Assembly: GCA_902727915.1 (NCBI GenBank)
Contig: CACVAU010000024.1
Span: 1 to 7,555, forward strand
From: an uncultured Sulfurovum sp.
Lineage (GTDB): Bacteria > Campylobacterota > Campylobacteria > Campylobacterales > Sulfurovaceae
Direction of reading: 5' to 3'
Length of the DNA stretch: 7,555 nt
Shown here: piece after piece, positions 1 to 4,448 of the stretch
How the letters are laid out: every line of letters starts with the position of its first letter
How positions within the stretch are numbered: the first letter of the stretch is position 1
Program-made: the position numbers and the translations under genes
Notes under the pieces: model-generated
The model's database searches: none
Seen by the model: only the letters and a program-made list of their open reading frames with translations
Told to the model about the DNA's origin: nothing

Positions 1-209
1 AGTGGAAAGTTAAAACAATTTATATGACAGAAGAGATTTCTGCACAAGCACTTTTTTATGTTGAAGAGTATTTTTTAAGCCACTCCATGCAGTTAGCTGA
101 TGCCCTTATTGGTGCAACTTGTGCAACTCATGGAATGACTCTATATACAGCTAATGATAAACATTATAAGGTTATTAAAGAGTTGGAGATTTCTGTTTTT
201 AGACCTTGA
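1..209 (+). CDS. PIN-domain toxin (VapC-type), C-terminal part only, cut by left window edge
   Basis: The frame is open from the left edge to TGA at 207-209, so the ATG at 24 is an internal methionine and the true start is outside the window. The visible ~68 residues match the last third of a PIN-domain ribonuclease: the helix with LADALIGATCATHG carries one conserved metal-binding Asp, and the strand LYTANDKHYK carries the last acidic position and the usual basic tail before a short C-terminal end (ISVFRP). By family knowledge such proteins are Mg2+-dependent RNases of type II toxin-antitoxin modules, acting in the cytoplasm and held inactive by an antitoxin normally encoded just upstream, here off-window. 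The first catalytic Asp and the middle Glu are not visible, so activity cannot be judged. Downstream is gene-free, repeat-bearing DNA rather than another operon member. Confidence 0.82.
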   Translation, partial: WKVKTIYMTEEISAQALFYVEEYFLSHSMQLADALIGATCATHGMTLYTANDKHYKVIKELEISVFRP

Positions 210-227
210 TAATGAACATAAAAAGGC

Positions 228-248
228 TTTGATTCTTCCCAATGGCAT
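228..248 (-). pseudogene. possible 5' end of a truncated RAYT-like transposase gene
   Basis: On the minus strand an AAAGG ribosome-binding site (260-256) lies 7 nt before an ATG (248-246) that opens MPLGRIK. The reading then runs into sequence lying just behind the stop of the vapC fragment and has no family resemblance. Short MP-x-x-R-I starts are common in IS200-like/RAYT transposases, and repeat copy B lies about 30 bp upstream, as such repeats often do. The match is only seven residues, so this is a suggestion: a gene start cut off at about 228 by the junction with the vapC side. Confidence 0.25.
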
Positions 249-275
249 AGGGAAACCTTTTTTGTATATTTTAGC

Positions 276-306
276 GTTTTTAATGATTTTTCAACGTCTG
301 ACCCTT
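276..306 (-). repeat. dispersed repeat copy B (GGGTCAGACGTTGAAAAA type)
   Basis: Minus-strand AAGGGTCAGACGTTGAAAAA followed by TCATTAAAAAC. It matches copy A (394-423, same strand) with about four differences over some 30 nt, and shares the core GTYARACGTTG with copies C (2083) and D (2401), which lie on the opposite strand. A and B start about 117 bp apart as direct repeats. Similar GGGGTCAGA-type words occur near RAYT transposase genes in other genomes (from memory, not checked). Confidence 0.75.
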
Positions 307-331
307 AAAATTGAAGAGTTGGGTATTGTTA

Positions 332-418
332 TTATTTCTTGTCGAAATCATTATTGATATAATGTCCTTGCCAAAAGTGACCTGAGTATTTCTGTTTTAG
401 TGCTTTTTCAACGTCTAA
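332..418 (-). pseudogene. decayed fragment of a RAYT / IS200-like (Y1) transposase, C-terminal motif
   Basis: Between repeats A and B the minus strand has a short open stretch (TAG before it, TAA at 334-332, no start codon) that includes KYSGHFWQGHY (about 391-359). GH-[LF]-W-Q-G-R-[YF] is a hallmark of the C-terminal half of REP-associated tyrosine transposases, where it precedes the RYIExNPV segment. Here the motif is followed by only about eight codons and a stop, the Arg is His, and neither the HUH motif nor the catalytic Tyr is present, so this cannot be functional. The left part of the stretch is repeat A itself read in frame. The family call rests on one short motif; chance is not excluded. 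Confidence 0.42.
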
Positions 419-423
419 CCCCT
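394..423 (-). repeat. dispersed repeat copy A (GGGGTTAGACGTTGAAAAA type)
   Basis: Minus-strand AGGGGTTAGACGTTGAAAAA then GCACTAAAAC. Its GGGG end points toward the 3' end of the TPR gene, 48 bp away. Together with copy C on the other side of that gene it forms an inverted pair enclosing the whole TPR gene. Confidence 0.75.
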
Positions 424-444
424 AGAGCAAACCCTTATAGCAGT

Positions 445-460
445 AATCCTTCAATCCTTC
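445..460. repeat. tandem 8-mer AATCCTTC x2
   Basis: Two adjacent exact copies of AATCCTTC lie between repeat A and the stop of the TPR gene. No hairpin or T-run typical of an intrinsic terminator is visible here for the minus-strand gene that ends at 472. The repeat is short and may be incidental. Confidence 0.5.
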
Positions 461-471
461 GGTTGACAAGT

Positions 472-2004
472 TTATTTTATTCTATAAGTATCAAATATTT
501 TCAAAGCATACTTTAAATTTTCTTTTATAGTAGAGTTCTCTTTTTTTATAATCCAATCGTTAAATGGTTTAAATGAATAATGTCTTATTCGCTTTTTAAG
601 AGGAGACAATAATTCTATTTCATTTTTAATTTCTTCTTTAGTCCTATAGTTTCCATTAGAAATTTTCTGTATGATTTTAATCATTTCGTATTTAAAAAAA
701 TCTTTAGAATTTTTATCAAACTCTTTTAAATAATTATTTTCAATTTCTTCTGATAAAGATTCATCCAACAATAAATAAATTCTAAATAAATTTATATATA
801 CCCATTCTGCAGGATTAATTTCTAACGATTTCAAATACCATTTTTTAGCATCCAAATATTTATTTTGCATTAAATATATTGACCCTATATTATTATATGC
901 CAATTCAAAATCAGGGTTAATATCAATAGCTTTTTTATTATATTTAATAGCAATATCATATAATTCATGTTTATTTTCAAAATAAGCTTTATTCCTTGTT
1001 CCATATGCAAGACCAATATATGCATCATAATTATCTTTATCTAAGGATAATGCTTTATTTACTAACTTTATTGCTTCTTTATAATCTTGCCTATCTACAT
1101 TATATATTTTTGCTTTTGCAGTATATGCGACAACAAGGTTTGGAGTTAGTTCTAAAGCTTTATTAAAAGATATAAGTGCTTTATCGTATAAGTTTTTCTT
1201 ACCTTCTATTAATCCTTTTAAATGATAAAGTGAAGCTTTCTCTTTATTTGTATAAATTTTATTATTTAATTCAGTATCAACAATTGTCATTGCTTTTAAA
1301 TAACTTTTACTGGCAATATAAAAAAGTATTATTTTTTTATAATCATGAATTGTTCGTTGTTTTAAAGGTTTTGATTTAATAGCTTTAATTTGGTATTCAA
1401 AATATTGTTTATCTCTAATTGATAGTTCTGTATCAGATATATCATTTTCCATGATTTTAGAAGATAAACTTTCAATGGCTTCATTTCCTTTCTCTTCAAG
1501 TTGCCTCTTCAACTTCTCTATCTCTTCATCAGATTTTTCCTTAAAGTACTCCATTTCTTTTTTCATATCTGAAATCATTTTAGTAAAATTCTCTTTTATT
1601 GGTTGTACTTCTTTATTTACAAAGTCATCTCCATTCTCTTCTAACCATTCTTCTACTGTTCGTTTTGCTTCACTATTACTTTTTAAACTTAAAAATAAAA
1701 CTAACATAGTTATTAAAACACCAAAAAAAGTTGTTAACATTGCAAATCTATCTATTGCTGCACTAATGTTGTCTATTCTATCACTAGTATGTTCAATATA
1801 TGCATTTGTTTTGTCCAAAGATTCTTTTGTTAAGTCTAATTCATGCTTTAAAGTTAATTCAGTTGTTTCTTTGAAATGTTCATATTTCATATCTTGCTTT
1901 TCTACAATAGACATTAGTGCATCTTCTGTGACAATTTTACTATCAGCATTAACAGATAAAAAACCTATTGATAAAAATACAAATATTGAAAAAAATAATT
2001 TCAT
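472..2004 (-). CDS. membrane-anchored coiled-coil / TPR-repeat protein
   Basis: This 510-residue protein is not from a family I can name. ATG at 2004 is preceded by AGGGAG (2015-2010) at 5-nt spacing, which supports the start. Residues 1-20 form a signal-peptide-like segment ending VNA|DS. Residues 21-86 are charged and helical, predicted extracytoplasmic. Residues about 87-107 are a strong membrane helix (FAMLTTFFGVLITMLVLFLS). Residues 110-190 are Glu/Lys-rich and read as a coiled coil. About 257-400 hold at least four TPR-like units (A..SF.KALELTPN; EAIKLVNKALSLDKDN; IAIKYNKKAIDINPD; DAKKWYLKSLEINPA). The last ~110 residues are helical and unassigned. TPRs bind other proteins, so a scaffold or sensor role at the inner membrane is inference; no catalytic domain is visible. 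The gene is alone on its strand, very AT-rich compared with hrpB, and enclosed by inverted repeats A and C, suggesting acquired DNA. Confidence 0.85.
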   Translation of the reverse strand: MKLFFSIFVFLSIGFLSVNADSKIVTEDALMSIVEKQDMKYEHFKETTELTLKHELDLTKESLDKTNAYIEHTSDRIDNISAAIDRFAMLTTFFGVLITMLVLFLSLKSNSEAKRTVEEWLEENGDDFVNKEVQPIKENFTKMISDMKKEMEYFKEKSDEEIEKLKRQLEEKGNEAIESLSSKIMENDISDTELSIRDKQYFEYQIKAIKSKPLKQRTIHDYKKIILFYIASKSYLKAMTIVDTELNNKIYTNKEKASLYHLKGLIEGKKNLYDKALISFNKALELTPNLVVAYTAKAKIYNVDRQDYKEAIKLVNKALSLDKDNYDAYIGLAYGTRNKAYFENKHELYDIAIKYNKKAIDINPDFELAYNNIGSIYLMQNKYLDAKKWYLKSLEINPAEWVYINLFRIYLLLDESLSEEIENNYLKEFDKNSKDFFKYEMIKIIQKISNGNYRTKEEIKNEIELLSPLKKRIRHYSFKPFNDWIIKKENSTIKENLKYALKIFDTYRIK

Positions 2005-2058
2005 GAAAACTCCCTATTAATTAGATACTTTAACATTAAAATCAAAAAACAACGCTGA

Positions 2059-2090
2059 AGAATACTCTAGCACTATAGGGGGGGGGTCAA
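2059..2090 (-). promoter_or_regulatory. G9 homopolymer (2078-2086) in possible promoter of the TPR gene
   Basis: Nine consecutive G (C9 on the gene's strand) lie about 74 bp upstream of the TPR start. On the minus strand a -35-like TTGACC (2090-2085) precedes the tract and TATAGT (2077-2072) and TATTCT (2064-2059) follow it. The TTGACC-TATTCT spacing is 20 bp as written and would be near-optimal with a shorter tract. Poly-G tracts are known contingency loci in Campylobacter and Helicobacter; that this one regulates anything is inference. The tract merges with the GGGG end of repeat C. Apart from this and repeat C, 2005-2171 shows no gene. Confidence 0.35.
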
Positions 2091-2110
2091 ACGTTGCAAA
2101 TCTACTTTTT
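2083..2110 (+). repeat. dispersed repeat copy C
   Basis: Plus-strand GGGGTCAAACGTTGCAAATC then TACTTTTT. It differs from copy D (2401-2427) at two positions over 26 nt and is in the same orientation. Against A and B it is inverted and shares only the GGGGTYARACGTTG core plus A-run. C and D are direct repeats about 320 bp apart, enclosing the RelE/CopG relic. Confidence 0.8.
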
Positions 2111-2171
2111 CCTACTTATAGATTATGCGTACCAATCCAAGAAAAGTACCATGTCATAAACCACCATTTTT

Positions 2172-2192
2172 AGTATATTTCCTAAATATACT
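2172..2192. terminator. AT-rich perfect hairpin after the antitoxin relic
   Basis: AGTATATTT-CCT-AAATATACT is a perfect 9-bp inverted repeat with a 3-nt loop, starting at the last base of the antitoxin relic's stop codon. Its position fits a transcript end for the minus-strand relic, but the stem is A/T-rich and no T-run follows on that strand (AAAAA follows instead); on the plus strand TTTTT precedes it. It could equally be a protein-binding palindrome. Confidence 0.4.
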
Positions 2193-2353
2193 TAAATTAA
2201 TTCATCCCACTGTAATTTAGGCTCAACTCTTTTAACAGCACAATCTGTCAAATAGGAGTTAATCAAATTTTGATATGGGATTCCCACCTTTTTTGCTAAA
2301 GTCTTAAAATAAGTGATGCTATCAGTTTCTATGTTGATAGAAATCTGTTTTCT
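2192..2353 (-). pseudogene. CopG/BrnA-like ribbon-helix-helix antitoxin lacking a start codon
   Basis: Minus-strand codons from about 2353 read RKQISINIETDSITYF, then KTLAKKVGIPYQNLINSYL and TDCAVKRVEPKLQWDELI, ending TAA at 2194-2192. The layout K-Q-I-[ST]-I-x-[IL], a helix with YFKxLA, then GIPYQxLINxYLxDC is that of CopG/BrnA-type RHH antitoxins, which bind DNA as dimers and repress their own operon. No ATG, GTG or TTG lies between the upstream in-frame stop and the conserved core. Either an ATT (2344-2342), 9 nt after a perfect AAGGAG (2359-2354), serves as a rare start, or a one-base change in the AAAA run split the frame from ATG at 2378, which reads MMRFIKEGE. I favour a decayed gene. 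Its toxin partner survives only as a tail at 2362-2400. Confidence 0.6.
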
Positions 2354-2361
2354 CTCCTTCT

Positions 2362-2400
2362 TTAATAAACCTCATCATGTGTACCTATATTTACCGATAA
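2362..2400 (-). pseudogene. C-terminal relic of a RelE/ParE-family toxin
   Basis: In front of the antitoxin relic the minus strand reads LSVNIGTHDEVY and stops at TAA (2364-2362). The ending [VIL]xIGxHDExY is characteristic of RelE/YafQ-type mRNA interferase toxins. The reading loses all family resemblance at 2400/2401, exactly where repeat D begins, so the remainder of the toxin has been deleted or displaced. The antitoxin's AAGGAG follows this stop by two bases, giving a toxin-first gene order. Only about nine residues carry the signal. Confidence 0.5.
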
Positions 2401-2427
2401 AGGGGTCAGACGTTGAAAATCTACTTT
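2401..2427 (+). repeat. dispersed repeat copy D
   Basis: Plus-strand AGGGGTCAGACGTTGAAAAT then CTACTTT. It sits between the truncated RelE-like tail (ends 2400) and the stop codon of the PIN toxin (2433-2431), leaving 3 bp on that side. It is nearly identical to copy C. Confidence 0.8.
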
Positions 2428-2430
2428 AAT

Positions 2431-2871
2431 TCATCCCCTCCACCTCAACACATCATCCAAACCAATAACATCAATCCCATAACTACGCTTATGAATTCCC
2501 TTATCTTCGGTAACAAACACATCACATCCATTTTTAATAGCACACTGAATTTGTAATAAATCTTCAAAATCTATCTTCTTCTTATCGACACAAGCCTCTT
2601 TATAAATTATCAAACTATGCTCTAAAATATCAGAAAAGCCATAGAGTTCAAAGTTCTCTCTTAAAGCATTGAAAAAATTTGCAAGTGTCTCACAGCTTGT
2701 TCCATTTTTAGAAGCAATATACTCAATGGTGGTCAAAATATTTTCACTCGTTACTAAACTCTGGTATTCTTGACAGATGATGCCATAAGCTGACATGGCT
2801 TTTTCATGATTTGGTCTACTTGGTAGTAAAATATCCAATAAAATATTAGCATCGAAAAATATTTTACTCAT
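2431..2871 (-). CDS. PIN-domain ribonuclease toxin (VapC-type)
   Basis: A 146-residue protein, full length for a single PIN domain. The first strand FFDANILLD supplies D7 and N9; E43 or E50 lies in the middle helix region; DFEDLLQIQCAIKNGCD supplies D101/D104; VFVTEDKGI supplies D123. These are the four acidic positions that bind Mg2+/Mn2+ in PIN nucleases, so the enzyme looks active. Family knowledge: it cleaves RNA in the cytoplasm (often tRNA or rRNA) until bound by its antitoxin. The start ATG overlaps the antitoxin's last codons and stop by 8 nt (ATGAGTAA), indicating translational coupling. The D-F-E-D-[LA] wording places it in the PIN_3-like group, the same as the frameshifted toxin at 6987-7417. 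Its 3' end nearly touches repeat D, yet the C-terminus looks natural. Confidence 0.85.
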   Translation of the reverse strand: MSKIFFDANILLDILLPSRPNHEKAMSAYGIICQEYQSLVTSENILTTIEYIASKNGTSCETLANFFNALRENFELYGFSDILEHSLIIYKEACVDKKKIDFEDLLQIQCAIKNGCDVFVTEDKGIHKRSYGIDVIGLDDVLRWRG

Positions 2872-3136
2872 ATTTTTCTGACTTTATCGCTTGATGAGAT
2901 TTAGTTGAAACTTCAGAACCATCGCCAAACTCTCCCACAAAGTCAAACATGGCTCTTTTTTTCTTCTCTATTTTTTCCTCTTCTTTCTTTTTTAAAAACT
3001 CTAAAACACTATCAGCATACTCTTGTTTTATAAAAAGTCCTTTTTTAGTTTTGGTTTTTTTATCAAGAAGCATCAAAACATCAGCAGGCATATATCCACG
3101 AATAAAATCTCGAAATGAAATTTGCTCTATTGTCAT
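2864..3136 (-). CDS. antitoxin of the PIN toxin operon
   Basis: A 90-residue, highly charged protein, identified mainly by position: first gene of a two-gene operon, overlapping the PIN toxin start by 8 nt. ATG at 3136 has AAGGA (3147-3143) at 6-nt spacing. Residues 1-30 (ISFRDFIRGYMPADVLMLL) could form the DNA-binding or dimerisation part, but I recognise no named fold. Residues 35-62 form a Lys/Glu-rich helix. The tail from 63 on (AMFDFVGEFGDGSE) is probably the flexible arm that wraps the toxin. A related F-[VI]-G-x-[FL] and DG pattern recurs in the partial antitoxin at the right edge (SFIGRLDGKIG), which also partners a PIN_3-like toxin. Autoregulation through the operator at 3166-3206 is expected for this class of system. 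Confidence 0.72.
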   Translation of the reverse strand: MTIEQISFRDFIRGYMPADVLMLLDKKTKTKKGLFIKQEYADSVLEFLKKKEEEKIEKKKRAMFDFVGEFGDGSEVSTKSHQAIKSEKYE

Positions 3137-3156
3137 TATTTTTCCTTATTGTCATT
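3128..3156. repeat. direct repeat TATTGTCATT x2 over the antitoxin leader and start
   Basis: Exact copies at 3128-3137 and 3147-3156, 19 bp apart. On the transcript they read AATGACAATA; the nearer copy contains the antitoxin ATG and the AAGGA site begins within the far copy. They could be extra binding sites for the antitoxin or merely leader duplication. Confidence 0.5.
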
Positions 3157-3165
3157 TTTAACTTT

Positions 3166-3206
3166 ATATTGACTATTATAGTTATTTTGGACTTTGTTGT
3201 CAATAT
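3166..3206 (-). promoter_or_regulatory. sigma70 promoter with inverted-repeat operator for the antitoxin-toxin operon
   Basis: The minus strand has a textbook promoter: TTGACA (3203-3198), 17-bp spacer, TATAAT (3180-3175). A perfect 8-bp inverted repeat, ATATTGAC (3206-3199) and GTCAATAT (3173-3166), frames it: one arm overlaps the -35 and the other sits directly after the -10. The arm centres are 33 bp apart, about three helical turns, so bound dimers would lie on one face and occlude polymerase. This is the expected design for conditional autorepression by a toxin-antitoxin complex. The transcript would start near 3168, giving a ~32-nt leader. Confidence 0.75.
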
Positions 3207-3221
3207 TCAAAGTAACCTATT

Positions 3222-4349
3222 TTAAACATCCAACTCATACCTCGTACTCCGACCACTAAACCCCTCTACCTCTCGTATAATACCTTTGTTAAGCATGTCT
3301 TTTAAATGCCTAGAAGCTGTGACGGCATCGGTCTTAGTTAAAGCTCTATACTTTTTATTGGTCAATCCACCTTCAAAATTTCCTGCTCCTGCATCAAGTA
3401 ATCTATTGATAACTTTTGTCTGTTTTTCATTTAACTTGATGTATCTTATTTTGTCATGAAATTTTGTTTTTTGAACAACTTGTTCAATATTTTTGATGGA
3501 GATTTCTATAGATTTCTCAATGCTTTGGGTATGCCATTGTATCCATGTACTTAGCTCTAAATTACCATTATGTACTAACTTCTGTGTCTTTTCAAGATGA
3601 GTATAATACTCTTGTCTATGTTTGTTAATAGCAGAAGATATGGAATAATACCTATTATCCAATCCTCCCTCTTTTGCTAAAATATAGTTAACAATGGCTC
3701 TACCTATACGACCATTTCCATCATCATAAGGGTGAATGGACTCAAACCATAAATGAGCAACAGCAGATTTAACAATAAAGTTTTCATTACTACCATTAAT
3801 ATAGTCGATAAGCTCCCCCATAGATGGTTCAATCTGTTTTTGAGGTATGGCTACATAATGAATTTTCTCTCCTTCTAAAGAACCTGAAACTATTTGCATA
3901 TCATCATGATCCCTAAAAACCCCTTTATTAACAGGATATAGCACAGAATCGTATGCTTCAAATATAGCATGATGCCACGTATGTAGTCTCTCTACCGATA
4001 AATCTTCTTGATTAAACCGACTATCTATATACAGTTCAGTCAAACTATCACTATTTTTGGTAGATTTATCTTCTACTCTATTAAAAGTAACATTGAGTTT
4101 CTTTTGAAGTGATGACCTAACGCTATCTCGCTTTAACGTTACACCCTCTATCTCTGAGGTAGCAATAATCTCATTAAGTGATGTTTCTACTGAAAAGTTA
4201 TCTTGTTCACTATTTGACAAATAAGATATCTTACCTTTTAACTCTCCACTCTTTTCAATCAAGCGAAATATTATCGGTTCTATCTCTTTATAATCATAAT
4301 TAAAATTAGGAAAATCTTCATGTTCCCAAATCCATTTTTTTGTATTCAT
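3222..4349 (-). CDS. Fic-family AMP-transferase with N-terminal inhibitory helix and C-terminal winged helix
   Basis: 375 residues, close to the length of single-chain class II Fic enzymes such as Shewanella SoFic. An N-terminal DUF4172-like region starts at residue 1 (WIWEHEDFPNFNYD). TSEIEG at 64-69 fits the inhibitory motif [ST]xxxE[GN], with E68 as the glutamate that blocks ATP. The Fic core holds HPYDDGNGRIGR at 206-217, matching HPFxxGNGRxxR with Tyr for Phe; H206 is the catalytic base. The target-binding flap is about 154-169. Residues ~305-375 look like a winged helix (TKTDAVTASRHLKDML), suggesting DNA binding. Family knowledge: transfer of AMP to hydroxyl side chains of target proteins, self-restrained by the Glu. 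The target here is unknown. ATG at 4349 has AGGA (4360-4357) 7 nt upstream. The gene lies 85 bp upstream of the antitoxin operon on the same strand with no visible terminator, so read-through is possible. Confidence 0.92.
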   Translation of the reverse strand: MNTKKWIWEHEDFPNFNYDYKEIEPIIFRLIEKSGELKGKISYLSNSEQDNFSVETSLNEIIATSEIEGVTLKRDSVRSSLQKKLNVTFNRVEDKSTKNSDSLTELYIDSRFNQEDLSVERLHTWHHAIFEAYDSVLYPVNKGVFRDHDDMQIVSGSLEGEKIHYVAIPQKQIEPSMGELIDYINGSNENFIVKSAVAHLWFESIHPYDDGNGRIGRAIVNYILAKEGGLDNRYYSISSAINKHRQEYYTHLEKTQKLVHNGNLELSTWIQWHTQSIEKSIEISIKNIEQVVQKTKFHDKIRYIKLNEKQTKVINRLLDAGAGNFEGGLTNKKYRALTKTDAVTASRHLKDMLNKGIIREVEGFSGRSTRYELDV

Positions 4350-4375
4350 AACATATTCCTGTTACTATTAGGTCT

Positions 4376-4405
4376 ACAATCATAACAAAAAAGTGTTATG
4401 ATTGT
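4376..4405. promoter_or_regulatory. 11-bp palindrome between divergent fic and hrpB
   Basis: ACAATCATAAC and GTTATGATTGT are perfect inverted arms with an 8-nt loop (AAAAAAGT). Each arm contains an extended -10-like TGTTATGAT, one reading toward fic (TATGAT at 4384-4379, 30 bp before its start) and one toward hrpB (4397-4402). No good -35 is seen for either. The fic product's winged helix makes it one candidate binder, but that is inference. A stem plus CTTTTT on the plus strand also resembles a terminator, though no plus-strand gene ends here. Confidence 0.5.
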
Positions 4406-4437
4406 CTTTTTAATGCAAACTATTCTAAAATAAACAG

Positions 4438-4443
4438 TATAAT
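4438..4443 (+). promoter_or_regulatory. -10 box of hrpB giving a leaderless start
   Basis: A perfect TATAAT ends 5 nt before the hrpB ATG (4449). Transcription would begin 6-8 nt downstream, on or beside the A of the start codon. No Shine-Dalgarno sequence is present between 4420 and 4448, which agrees with a leaderless mRNA. No clear -35 at 17 bp (GCAAAC), as is usual for Campylobacterota sigma70 promoters. Confidence 0.55.
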
Positions 4444-4448
4444 CCCAC

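Noticed and set aside
24..209. A complete 61-residue protein starting at ATG 24
   Set aside because: The frame is open to the window edge and the sequence is the C-terminal third of a PIN domain, so ATG 24 is internal.
154..357. 67-codon plus-strand frame running across the vapC end and repeat B
   Set aside because: It overlaps vapC in another frame and consists of antisense repeat sequence; no ribosome-binding site.
276..423. Repeats A and B as a small CRISPR array
   Set aside because: Only two imperfect copies with a ~90-bp interval, other copies dispersed and inverted, and no cas genes.
1451..2020. 189-codon plus-strand open frame
   Set aside because: It is antisense to the TPR gene, with Ser/Phe-rich composition typical of the reverse of Lys/Glu-rich coding sequence.
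2121..2168. Small minus-strand frame MVVYDMVLFLDWYA after the antitoxin relic
   Set aside because: Fourteen codons with no ribosome-binding site and no recognisable family.
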